A stretch of DNA of 14,528 nucleotides from assembly GCA_020846575.1 (NCBI GenBank), contig JADLDQ010000225.1:1-14528 (forward strand). The letters are read 5' to 3'. Position 1 is the stretch's first letter. Each line of letters starts with the position of its first letter. Shown here piece by piece: positions 1 to 7,388 of the stretch. The notes beneath the pieces are model-generated. The model saw nothing but the letters and a program-made list of their open reading frames with translations. It ran no database searches and was not told the origin of the DNA. A program made the translations under genes and the position numbers. The DNA comes from Burkholderiales bacterium (GTDB lineage Bacteria > Pseudomonadota > Gammaproteobacteria > Burkholderiales > SG8-39).

Positions 1-45
1 GGCGAGGACGAACAGCGCGATGCGCAGCCGGTCCGTTCTCGCCAT
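1..45 (-). CDS. N-terminus of an unidentified leftward protein (partial, runs off left edge)
   Basis: Reading leftward from an ATG at 45-43, the frame stays open to the window edge and gives MARTDRLRIALFVLA. Two arginine-containing turns followed by a hydrophobic stretch are what one expects at the start of a signal peptide or a first membrane segment. No clear Shine-Dalgarno sequence precedes the ATG, so the start is tentative. Only 15 codons are visible and no family can be assigned. It would be transcribed away from the MaoC-Pta gene, making 46-308 a divergent control region. Confidence 0.35.
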   Translation of the reverse strand, partial: MARTDRLRIALFVLA

Positions 46-180
46 GCGCGCACGGGGAAAGCTTCGCCGCTTGCGCAAGACTAACACCGCCGGAGCCGGC
101 GGCCCCCTTCGATTCTCGCGGCTGCGCCGGTCCTGCCGGGGCGATCCGAGCGCCTGCCCGTTGATGCAGGTCAAGCTGCC

Positions 181-194
181 CGCGAGCGCTCGCG
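181..194. repeat. 14-bp perfect palindrome in the intergenic region before the MaoC-Pta gene
   Basis: The sequence CGCGAGCGCTCGCG equals its own reverse complement. It lies about 115 bases upstream of the start at 309, within the 46-308 gap between a possible leftward gene and the rightward acyl-CoA pair. It could be an operator, but GC-only palindromes arise often in DNA of this composition. I saw no convincing -35/-10 pair in the gap. Confidence 0.3.
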
Positions 195-308
195 CTAGCC
201 TGTTTTCGAGTCGCGAAGCGGATATGCGCGCGCTGGTTCGAGGCGACGGCGCGAGCCGCGTGCGAACCAGGGGTTCGCCTGGATTCGCGCCGATCGAGGA
301 ACCGATCC

Positions 309-1712
309 ATGGAACGAGCACGGGAATTCATCGAGAACCGCACCTTCGAGGAGATCAAGACCGGCGACAGCGCGAGCCTGCAGCGCACGCTCGACATCAA
401 GGACATCCAGCTGTTCGCGGTCATGTCGGGCGACATCAACCCGGCGCACGTGGACCCGGAATACGCGGCGAGCAGCCTGTTTCACGAGGTGATCGCGCAC
501 GGCATGTGGGGCGGCGCGCTCATCTCCACAGTGCTCGGCACCATCTACCCGGGGCCGGGAACGGTATACATCGACCAGACGCTGCACTTCTCCCGTCCGG
601 TGACCATCGGCGACACCATCACGGTGACGGTGACGGTGAAGGAGAAGTTCGAGCGCACCCGCCACGTGATCCTCGACTGTCTGTGCGTGAACCAGGAGGG
701 CCGCACCGTCATCCGCGGCACGGCGGAGGTGCTCGCCCCGGCCGAGAAGGTCCGGCGCCGGCCGGCGCGCCTTCCCGAGGTGCGGCTGCACGACACCACG
801 GCACGCTACCAGCGCCTCATCGACCTCACCAAGGGCCGGCCGCTCGTCACCATGGCGGTGGTGCACCCCTGCGATCGCGAATCGCTCGGCGGGGCGCTCT
901 CGGCCGCCCAAGCCGGTCTGATCCGGCCGGTGCTCATCGGGCCGCGCAGGAAGATCGAGGCGGCGGCGCAGGAACTGGGCCTGGGACTGGACGGCTACGA
1001 GGTGGTGGAGGTCGAACACAGCCACGCGGCCGCGCAGCGGGCCGTGGAGCTCGCCCGCACCGGCCAGGTGGAGGCGCTCATGAAGGGCAGCCTTCACACC
1101 GAAGAGCTGATGGCCGAGGTGGTCGCCTCCGGATCGGGCCTGCGCACCGCGCGGCGCATCTCGCACGTGTTCTACATGGACGTGCCGGCCTACCACAAGC
1201 CGCTGCTCATCACGGACGCGGCCGTCAACGTCGAGCCCGACCTGGAGGCGAAGGCGGATATCGTGCAGAACGCGATCGACCTGGCGCTGGCGCTCAGCAT
1301 CCCGGAGCCGAAGGTCGCCGTACTCGCCGCCGTCGAGACGGTGAACCCGCGCATGCGCTCCACGGTCGAGGCGGCGGCGTTGTGCAAGATGGCGGAGCGC
1401 GGCCAGATCCGCGGCGGCGTCGTCGACGGGCCGCTCGCCCTGGACAACGCCGTCTCGATCGTCGCCGCCAAGACCAAGGGCATCGCATCGGCGGTCGCCG
1501 GTCAGGCCGACATCCTGGTGGTGCCGGACCTTGAGTCGGGCAACATCGTGGCCAAGCAGCTCGAATATCTGGCCGACGCCGCCAGCGCCGGCATCGTGCT
1601 CGGGGGGCGCGTGCCGATCGTTCTCACCAGCCGCGCCGACCCGGCGCCGGCGCGCGTGGCCTCGTGCGCGATCGCGCTGCTCCTGGCGCGCAACCGGCGC
1701 CTTCCGGCGTGA
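309..1712 (+). CDS. MaoC-like (R)-enoyl-CoA hydratase fused to phosphate acetyl/butyryltransferase
   Basis: A 467-residue bifunctional protein. Residues about 10-150 form a MaoC-type hotdog domain. The hydratase signature is visible as S40-G-D42-I-N-P-A-H47, with D42 and H47 as the expected catalytic pair, followed by HGMWGGALIS. Residues about 165-460 match the phosphate acetyl/butyryltransferase (PTA_PTB) family, with MKGSLHTEELM, VDGPLALDNAVS and a C-terminal stretch ending ASCAIALLLARN. This half swaps CoA on an acyl-CoA for phosphate to give an acyl-phosphate. The ATG at 309 is preceded by GAGGAA at 295-300 with good spacing. The acetate kinase gene follows 127 bases downstream, so acyl-phosphate can be used at once for ATP synthesis. 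Proteins of this architecture are usually annotated as bifunctional enoyl-CoA hydratase/phosphate acetyltransferase. The natural acyl chain cannot be read from sequence; a short 3-hydroxyacyl or butyryl-type substrate is inferred from the MaoC domain. Confidence 0.93.
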   Translation: MERAREFIENRTFEEIKTGDSASLQRTLDIKDIQLFAVMSGDINPAHVDPEYAASSLFHEVIAHGMWGGALISTVLGTIYPGPGTVYIDQTLHFSRPVTIGDTITVTVTVKEKFERTRHVILDCLCVNQEGRTVIRGTAEVLAPAEKVRRRPARLPEVRLHDTTARYQRLIDLTKGRPLVTMAVVHPCDRESLGGALSAAQAGLIRPVLIGPRRKIEAAAQELGLGLDGYEVVEVEHSHAAAQRAVELARTGQVEALMKGSLHTEELMAEVVASGSGLRTARRISHVFYMDVPAYHKPLLITDAAVNVEPDLEAKADIVQNAIDLALALSIPEPKVAVLAAVETVNPRMRSTVEAAALCKMAERGQIRGGVVDGPLALDNAVSIVAAKTKGIASAVAGQADILVVPDLESGNIVAKQLEYLADAASAGIVLGGRVPIVLTSRADPAPARVASCAIALLLARNRRLPA

Positions 1713-1839
1713 GCAGGCCGGGGCGTCCCAGGAGCCGCATTCCCCGAAGGGCGCCTGGCGCGCAGCGACAGAGCCGTCCACGGGCGCGCCGGACCGCCCC
1801 GGGCGCGAACCCCCTGCCGCGAAGCCACAGGGCAATCCG

Positions 1840-2913
1840 GTGAGCGACGCGGTCCTCGTCGTCAACGCGGGTTCGGCGACCCTCAAGTACGCGCTCTATT
1901 CGGACGCGCTCCAGTGCGTGCTGCGCGGCCTGGACGAGGGCGCGAGCCACGAGGCGATGATCGCCGCGGCGCTCGCCCGGGCGCAGGCCGAGGCCGGCAT
2001 GCGCATCGTCGCGGCGGGCCACCGCGTGGTGCACGGCGGGGACTGGTACGCCGAGCCGACACCGATCGACGCCGCGGTGCTCGCGCGCCTGGAGAGGCTG
2101 TGCCCGCTCGCGCCGCTGCATCAGCCGCACAACCTCGCCGGCATCCGCGCGGTGAGCGCGCAGCGTCCGCAGGTCCCGCAGGTCGCCTGCTTCGACACCG
2201 CCTTCCACCAGTCGCAGCCCGAGCTGGCGCGCCGCTTCGCGCTGCCGCGCGCGCTGCACGACGCGGGCGTGAAGCGCTATGGCTTTCACGGCCTGTCCTA
2301 CGAGTACATCGCGCGGCGCCTGCCCGAGCTGCCGGAAATGAGGGGCCGCGACCGGGCGATCGTCGCTCACCTCGGGAACGGCGCGAGCCTGTGCGCCATG
2401 CGCAACGGCCGCAGCGTCGCCTCGACCATGGGCTTCACCACGCTGGATGGCCTGATGATGGGCACCCGCACCGGCGCGATCGACCCGGGCGTACTGCTCT
2501 ACCTGATCGACGAGAAGCGCATGTCCTCGCGCGACCTGGCGCGACTGCTCTACCGCGAGTCGGGGCTGCTCGGCGTATCCGGCATATCGCACGACATGCG
2601 CACGCTGCTCGCGTCGGACGATCCGAACGCGAAGCTCGCGGTGGACCTGTACGCATACCGGGTAGCGCGCGAACTGGGCTCGCTCGCCGCCGCCCTCGGC
2701 GGCCTGGACGCCCTGATCTTCACCGCCGGCATCGGCGAGCACGCGGCGCCGGTGCGCGATGCGATCTGCGCGGCCTCGCGCTGGATCGGCATCGACGCGG
2801 ACCCCGCGAAGAGCCGCGTCGCGGTGCTCGTCGTCCCGACCAACGAGGAGGAAATGATCGCACGCCACACGCTGGAGACGCTGGGGCGGATTTCCGCGGG
2901 CGCGCCGTCCTAG
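1840..2913 (+). CDS. ackA: Acetate/propionate family kinase (short form)
   Basis: Transfers phosphate between acyl-phosphate and ADP, releasing acetate or propionate and ATP; cytosolic. I choose the GTG at 1840, giving 357 residues, because the family's conserved start follows at once (VLVVNAGSATLKYALY) and AGGG lies about eight bases upstream. The frame is open further upstream to 1531, but that part overlaps the preceding gene and lacks family character. Expected residues are present: N9, R62 in GHRVVHGG, catalytic D119 in FDTAFH, H150 in YGFHGLSYEYIA, R210 in MGTRTGAIDPG, and the nucleotide-site motif FTAGIGEH. It is about 40 residues shorter than typical AckA, with the shortfall mainly in the N-terminal domain between the first strand and GHRVVHGG. 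It pairs with the upstream phosphotransacetylase fusion, probably in one transcript. Acetate versus propionate or butyrate preference is not readable here. Confidence 0.92.
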   Translation: MSDAVLVVNAGSATLKYALYSDALQCVLRGLDEGASHEAMIAAALARAQAEAGMRIVAAGHRVVHGGDWYAEPTPIDAAVLARLERLCPLAPLHQPHNLAGIRAVSAQRPQVPQVACFDTAFHQSQPELARRFALPRALHDAGVKRYGFHGLSYEYIARRLPELPEMRGRDRAIVAHLGNGASLCAMRNGRSVASTMGFTTLDGLMMGTRTGAIDPGVLLYLIDEKRMSSRDLARLLYRESGLLGVSGISHDMRTLLASDDPNAKLAVDLYAYRVARELGSLAAALGGLDALIFTAGIGEHAAPVRDAICAASRWIGIDADPAKSRVAVLVVPTNEEEMIARHTLETLGRISAGAPS

Positions 2914-3006
2914 CAGCCTGATGCACAACGCCGGCAACACTGCCCGTTTCCACGACAGCGCGCAGCTCGGCGCAGGCAAGCGCGCGCAGTGCATCCCTGG
3001 CGTCGG

Positions 3007-3040
3007 GGGGGCAAGAGGGGCCGTGGCCCCTCTTGCCCCC
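3007..3040. terminator. Perfect 16-bp hairpin between convergent genes
   Basis: Bases 3007-3022 are the exact reverse complement of 3025-3040, with only GT between them, so the real loop will include the innermost pairs. The stem core is GGGGGCAAGAGGGGCC. It lies between the acetate kinase stop at 2913 and the leftward cyclase stop at 3046-3048, where a bidirectional terminator is expected. No clean T-tract follows on either strand. A second short hairpin (3041-3046 with 3050-3055, loop TAG) abuts it and spans the cyclase stop codon. Confidence 0.7.
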
Positions 3041-3045
3041 GCCCG

Positions 3046-4740
3046 CTAGGCGGGCGCGGGCAGGGAAGCGCTGCAGACGCGGTCCCGGCCGCTTCTCTTC
3101 GCCCGGTAGAGCGCCTCGTCGGCGGCGCCCAGAAGCTGGCCGGCGGTCTCGCCGTCCGCGGGATACTGGGCGACGCCCATCGAGAGCGTGCTCTTCAACT
3201 CCAGCGCGCCGAAGCGCACCCGGCGGCTCCGGAACGCCTCGCGCAGGGCGTCGGCCCTGTGGATCGCGCCCGGCAGGGACATGTTCGGCAGCACCAGCAC
3301 GAACTCCTAGCCGCCCCAGCGGCACACCAGGTCCCCGGCGCGCACGCCCTCGCCGAGCAGGTCCGCCAGCGCGCGCAGCACCGTGTCGCCGGCCTGGTGC
3401 CCGTGGCTGTCGTTGAGGTTCTTGAAGCGGTCCACGTCGATCAGCACCAGGCTCACCGGGTAGCCGTTGCGCCCGGCGCGCTGCAGCTCACGCCCCAGGG
3501 TTTCGTCGAGGTAACGCCGGTTGTGCAGCCCGGTCAGGCTGTCGCGCACCGCCTGTTCTTCGAGGCGCGTCTGGAGCGCGCGGATCTCCCCCAGCTGCCC
3601 CTGGAGCCGCCCGTTCGCCTGGCGCAGTTCCCCCTCCACCTGCGCCCGCTTGGCGATCTCCAGCCGCAGCGCCCGGTTGAAGCGCGACTGCCGCCACGCG
3701 AGCAGACCGAACACGAGCAGGGCCGCCGCCGCGGCCCAGAGCCCGCGGTACACCCAGATCATGTCGGGCATGGGGTCGGGGTCGTAGATGAAGCCTTCGA
3801 GCGACCACGGCGCCTGGAGCATGCCCAGTTCGGCGTAGACGCCGGCGATGTGCTGCCAGCGCTTGGGGTTGATGTGGCCGATCTCGATCAGGTCGGGCTG
3901 CATGAGGTTGGCCATCTCCGCCGCCTCGAAGCGCAGGTGATGCAGCGACTTGCGGGTGCTGTACCGCGCGCGGATCAGCTCGGCCACCTCCGCCGGGTGG
4001 CGCAACGCGTACTCCCAGCCGCGCAGCGAGGCGCGCCGCATGGCAGCCACGGCCTGCGGGTCTTCGCGCAGCACGCGCTCCGAGGTGAACAGCGAATCAC
4101 CGTAGAAATCGATCCCGCTCGCCCGCGGCGAGAACAGGGTGTAGGCGAAGCCCGCGCTTCGCAGCAGGTAGGGCTCGTCGGTGGCATAGCCGGAGAGCGC
4201 GTCCACCTTCCCCGCGATGAGGTCGGCGACGGCGTAGGTGTGCGGCACCTCCACGATCCGCTCCCGCGGCACCCCCTCCCGGCGCAGGAACGCGTACAGC
4301 TCCGTCTCGTGCGCCATGAGCATGACGCGCTTTTCTTCGAGATCCCGAAGCGACTGCAGGCCCTGTCCGTGCGCGAGCAGCACCAGCGGCGAGTGCTGCA
4401 GGATCACCGCCAGCACCACCACCGGGTCGCCCCGGCCGCGGCGCAGCGCGAGTTCCGAGGCGCCCACGCCGAACTGGGCGCTGCCTTCCAGGACCTCGTC
4501 CACCGGATCCCGCCCCTGTCGCACCTCGACGATGCCGACCTCGAGCCCCTCCTCGCGGTAGTAGCCCTTCTCGACCGCGACGTAGTAGCCGGCGAACTGG
4601 AACTGGTGTTTCCAGTTGAGCTGCAGGGTGAGCTTCTTCAACGGCGGCGCCGGCTCGGCGGCGCGCACCCCCGCCCAGACCAGCGCGAACGCGCAGATCG
4701 CTGCCTGCAGCCAGAAGCCGCGGTTTGTCGTGCGGATCAT
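3046..4740 (-). pseudogene. Membrane diguanylate cyclase with SsuA/THI5-like sensor, interrupted by an amber codon at the GGDEF motif
   Basis: The upstream frame (4740-3307) encodes 477 residues: a signal peptide (1-28, ending GVRAA), an NMT1/THI5/SsuA-like periplasmic binding domain (about 35-270, with LQLNWKHQFQFAGYYVAVEKGYY-type start), a membrane segment at about 328-349, a coiled-coil linker (355-397) and a GGDEF domain beginning RDSLTGLHNRRYLDE. The allosteric inhibitory RxxD is present (R467-A-G-D470), five residues before W475-G476-G477. The next codon, 3309-3307, is TAG where GAG or GAC is expected. Reading continues in the same frame with EFVLVLPNM and a normal remainder of the domain, including STLSMGVAQYP and ADEALYRAKRSGRDRV, to a stop at 3046. 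Without the amber it would be a 564-residue cyclase making cyclic di-GMP in response to a periplasmic ligand. As read, the product stops before the catalytic turn and should be inactive as a cyclase. It starts 12 bases after the Uma2 gene stop, so the two are probably co-transcribed. Confidence 0.85.
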
Positions 4741-4752
4741 CTCGTCAGCGAA

Positions 4753-5325
4753 TCAGGAGAACAAGGCGCCGAGGTCGACCTCGATATCGGGTGCGGCGGC
4801 CAGACGCAGGCTGCCGGGTCGCTGCGTCTTCTCCACGCGCGCATACGCGCCCTCGCGAGGCTCCCGGTAGATCCACAGGATCTTCTCGGCGACATCGATC
4901 ACCCAGAGTTCCGGAATCGCATGCGCGGCGTACAGCGGTGCCTTGAGTTCGCGGTCGTACCGGAGCGAGGATTCGGCGATCTCGACCAGCAGCAGGACGT
5001 CCTCGGGAAGCGGCGTCGCAGCCTGGTAGTCGTCTGCGCGAGGTTTGAGCAACGCGAAGTCGGGCTGTGGCTCGGAGAGCCGACTCAGCCGCACCGGATT
5101 CTGGACCGATACCACGGCGCGCTTGCCCACGGACTGGACCAGAAGGTGGTTGATGCGATTGACCAGTCCCGAATGCCGGCTTCCGATCGGCGCCATCTCG
5201 ACGATCTCCCCTTCGATCAGTTCGACGCGCTCGCCGGGAGCGAATATGCCGGCCTCGCCCATGCGGTGATAGGCCTCGACGGTGAGCGATCGGCGCTTCA
5301 CGCCGATGTCGGCGGGGAGATTCAT
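4753..5325 (-). CDS. Uma2-family (DUF820) restriction endonuclease-like protein
   Basis: A 190-residue cytosolic protein of the Uma2/DUF820 family, which has a PD-(D/E)XK nuclease fold but an unknown cellular role. The family pattern is complete: GERVELIEGEIVEMAPIGSRHS near the N-terminus (E36), D89 in QPDFALL, E115 in LLVEIAESS, and K128 in RELKAPLYA followed by IPELWVID. These form the D-ExE-K type centre. I place the start at the ATG at 5325, because GGAG lies about six bases upstream and the upstream extension of the open frame (to 5469) has no family similarity. It is the first gene of a leftward pair with the sensor diguanylate cyclase, and it faces away from the monooxygenase across a 277-base intergenic region. 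No DNA-modifying partner or toxin-antitoxin mate is visible. Family assignment is confident; biological function is not known. Confidence 0.88.
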   Translation of the reverse strand: MNLPADIGVKRRSLTVEAYHRMGEAGIFAPGERVELIEGEIVEMAPIGSRHSGLVNRINHLLVQSVGKRAVVSVQNPVRLSRLSEPQPDFALLKPRADDYQAATPLPEDVLLLVEIAESSLRYDRELKAPLYAAHAIPELWVIDVAEKILWIYREPREGAYARVEKTQRPGSLRLAAAPDIEVDLGALFS

Positions 5326-5527
5326 ACGGGCTCCGGGAGTATCCGGATGATAGTTCGGATCGCAGCGCCGATGCGCGCCTGCGTCGCATGACGCCGCCGC
5401 CGGGATTGTTGCGACAGCCCCGCGCCGGCACGGCAGGTTGCGGATCGAACTCGCGCATGCGCCCCGCATCCGCGGCGCTTCTCGCCGGGCAGCGAAATCG
5501 TTAACCTTCGGCAGCTCCGGCGCGCAG

Positions 5528-5543
5528 ATGAACGCCGGTTCAT
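5528..5543. promoter_or_regulatory. Candidate operator: ATGAAC-N4-GTTCAT inverted repeat
   Basis: Two exact 6-base arms separated by GCCG lie just upstream of the monooxygenase, 16 bases before the ATG at 5560 and 59 before the GTG at 5603. The size and symmetry suit a dimeric regulator, and the position would allow repression of the monooxygenase. No regulator gene adjoins it, so the binding protein is unknown. The rest of the 5326-5602 gap holds no strong promoter match that I can see; on the minus strand TATCAT, near 5347-5352, is a possible -10 for the Uma2 gene. Confidence 0.45.
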
Positions 5544-5559
5544 TTCAGGGAGAGTCCAC

Positions 5560-5619
5560 ATGAATCGGCGTATCGAACCAGCGCCAGGGAGACAGCCCGG
5601 GGGTGGCCGTGCGAACTGA
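5560..5619 (+). other. Short ORF overlapping the monooxygenase start (leader peptide or frameshifted true N-terminus)
   Basis: An ATG at 5560 follows a strong ribosome site (AGGGAGAG, five-base spacing) and encodes 19 residues, MNRRIEPAPGRQPGGGRAN, ending at TGA 5617-5619 inside the monooxygenase. Removing one G from the five-G run at 5599-5603 would join this ATG in frame to the monooxygenase, adding 14 residues before the current start. It is therefore either a translationally coupled leader ORF or the real start hidden by a one-base homopolymer error or mutation. Confidence 0.45.
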
Positions 5620-7228
5620 AGCAACACCGGTCCTGGTGGCCGGGGGCGGTCCGATCGGGCTGGCGGTCGCCGGGGAGCTGGGTTGGCACGGCGTGCCCTG
5701 CATCCTGGTGGAAAAGGGCGACGGCAGCATCACCCAGCCCAAGATGGACCTGCTGGGCATCCGCACCATGGAGCTGTGCCGGCGCTGGGGCATCGTCGAG
5801 TGGGTCGAGCACGCCGGCTACAACCGCGACCACCCGCAGGACTACGCCTGGGTGAGCGCGCTGTGCGGCGGCTACGAATTCGGCCGCGAGCCCTCGCCGC
5901 CTCCCCGGGACGAGCCCTCGCCGCCGCAGAGCCCGCAGCACCGCGAGCGCCAGCCGCAGAATTTCTTCGACCCGGTGCTGGCGCGCTTCGCCAGGCAGTT
6001 CCCGCACGTGAGCGTGCGCTACCACGCCGAACTGGCCGCCTTCCAGGAGCACGCCCAGGGCGTGCGCGCCCGGGTGCGCGACACCCGCACCGGAGAGGAG
6101 TCCTTGATCGAGGCCGCGTACCTCGCCGGCTGCGACGGCGGCGGCAGCGTGGTGCGCGAGCACCTGGGTATCCGGTTGCCGGACGATGCTGTGCTCACGT
6201 ACACCACCAACGCCATCTTCCGCTGCGAGGACCTGTGGAGCCTGGTGGACGTGAAGCCGGGCTACCGCTTCATCTTCATCGGGCCCGAGGGCAACTGGTG
6301 CACCATCGTGGCGGTGAACGGGCGCGACCAGTACCGCTTCTCCTTCGTGGGCGACGCGAACAAGCGCGCGCTCACCGAGCCCGAAGTGCGCGCCGCCATC
6401 CGCCGGGCGGTGGGCCGCGACTTCGCGTTCGAGGTGCTCTCCATCATGCCCTGGATCCGGCGCGAGTTCGTCGCCGGCGCCTACGGCAGCGCGCGCGTGT
6501 TTCTCGCCGGCGACGCCGCTCACCTCAACTCGCCCACGGGCGCCTTCGGCATGAATACCGGCATGCAGGACGCGGTGGACATCGGCTGGAAGCTCTGGGC
6601 GGTGCTCGCCGGCTGGGGGGGATCGAAGCTGCTCGCCTCCTACGAACCGGAGCGCCGCCCGGTGGCGCTGCGCAACGTCAAGGAGGCCACCGCCAACCTG
6701 GAGCGCATGATGTCTGCGCGCGGCAAGCGCCTGCCGCCGGGTCTGTTCGACGCAGGGCCCGAGGGCGAGCGCGCGCGCAGGACCTTCGGCGAGAACTACA
6801 CCGAGATGATGAAAAACGAGTGGTACACCCTGGGCATCCACCTGGGCTACCTCTACGAGGGCTCGCCCATCGTCGTCCCCGACGGTACCCCGCGGCCGCC
6901 CGAGGAGGTGATGACCTACACCCAGACCGCGCGCCCCGGTTCGCGCGCGCCGCACGCGTGGCTCGCGCCGGGGAAATCGACCCTGGATCTTTTCGGGCGG
7001 GGGTTCGTGCTGCTGCGCTTCGCGAAGGAAGTCGCCACCGCGCCGCTCGAGGCGGCCGCGGCCGCGGTGGGGATGCCGTTATCGGTGGCGGACATCGCCA
7101 ACGCCGCGGCGGCGCGTCTGTACGAGAGGCGGCTCGCGCTGGTGCGGCCGGACGGGCATGTGGCGTGGCGCGGGGATGCGCTGCCCGCGGACTGCGCGCG
7201 GCTGCTCGACACGGTGCGCGGCGCCTGA
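5603..7228 (+). CDS. FAD-dependent monooxygenase of the aromatic hydroxylase (MhpA/PheA-TfdB) type
   Basis: A 541-residue flavoprotein that would use NAD(P)H and oxygen to hydroxylate a probably aromatic substrate. Motifs in order: the FAD-binding GxGxxG at G14-G16-G19 (VAGGGPIGLAVAGEL), the DG motif C177-D178-GGGSVVRE, the second FAD motif G303-D304 in FLAGDAAHLNSP followed by GAFGMNTGMQDAVDIGWKL, and a C-terminal thioredoxin-like tail with PHAWLA, DLFGRGFVLLR and LVRPDGHVAWRGD. The protein therefore looks full length. The GTG at 5603 is used here because it is in frame, with AGGGAG about ten bases upstream. However, an ATG at 5560 with a stronger ribosome site (AGGGAGAG at 5547-5554) sits one base out of frame, so the true 5' end is uncertain. 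It is convergent with the Gfo/Idh/MocA gene. The substrate is unknown. Confidence 0.9.
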   Translation: MAVRTEATPVLVAGGGPIGLAVAGELGWHGVPCILVEKGDGSITQPKMDLLGIRTMELCRRWGIVEWVEHAGYNRDHPQDYAWVSALCGGYEFGREPSPPPRDEPSPPQSPQHRERQPQNFFDPVLARFARQFPHVSVRYHAELAAFQEHAQGVRARVRDTRTGEESLIEAAYLAGCDGGGSVVREHLGIRLPDDAVLTYTTNAIFRCEDLWSLVDVKPGYRFIFIGPEGNWCTIVAVNGRDQYRFSFVGDANKRALTEPEVRAAIRRAVGRDFAFEVLSIMPWIRREFVAGAYGSARVFLAGDAAHLNSPTGAFGMNTGMQDAVDIGWKLWAVLAGWGGSKLLASYEPERRPVALRNVKEATANLERMMSARGKRLPPGLFDAGPEGERARRTFGENYTEMMKNEWYTLGIHLGYLYEGSPIVVPDGTPRPPEEVMTYTQTARPGSRAPHAWLAPGKSTLDLFGRGFVLLRFAKEVATAPLEAAAAAVGMPLSVADIANAAAARLYERRLALVRPDGHVAWRGDALPADCARLLDTVRGA

Positions 7229-7388
7229 GCCGCGCCGGACCGATCCTGGCGCCAGCCCTGGTCACGAAGGGGCACGCCGGCCGCGCGCGTGCGCGATGCC
7301 GCCGTGCGGCGCCGGGGGCGCATGTTTCGCCAGGCGACGCACGAGCGGCGCCCGCTCCGGTCTGCATGAGGCGGACCGATGCGCGCAC

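Noticed and set aside
195..1886. A 563-codon open frame on the minus strand opposite the MaoC-Pta gene
   Set aside because: Arg/His/Asp-rich antisense translation without motifs, and it covers a gene with strong family signatures.
2920..2995. GATGCAC...GTGCATC inverted arms after the acetate kinase gene
   Set aside because: Seven-base arms more than 60 bases apart are expected by chance, and a much better hairpin lies just downstream.
2989..5391. An 800-codon open frame on the plus strand opposite the cyclase and Uma2 genes
   Set aside because: It is a GC-driven antisense frame, rich in His, Arg and Gln with no domain; the opposite strand has clear families.
7229..7388. GC-rich short dyads (such as CTGGCGCCAG at 7246-7255) between the convergent monooxygenase and Gfo genes
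   Set aside because: Stems are very short and there is no T-tract, so I could not support a terminator.
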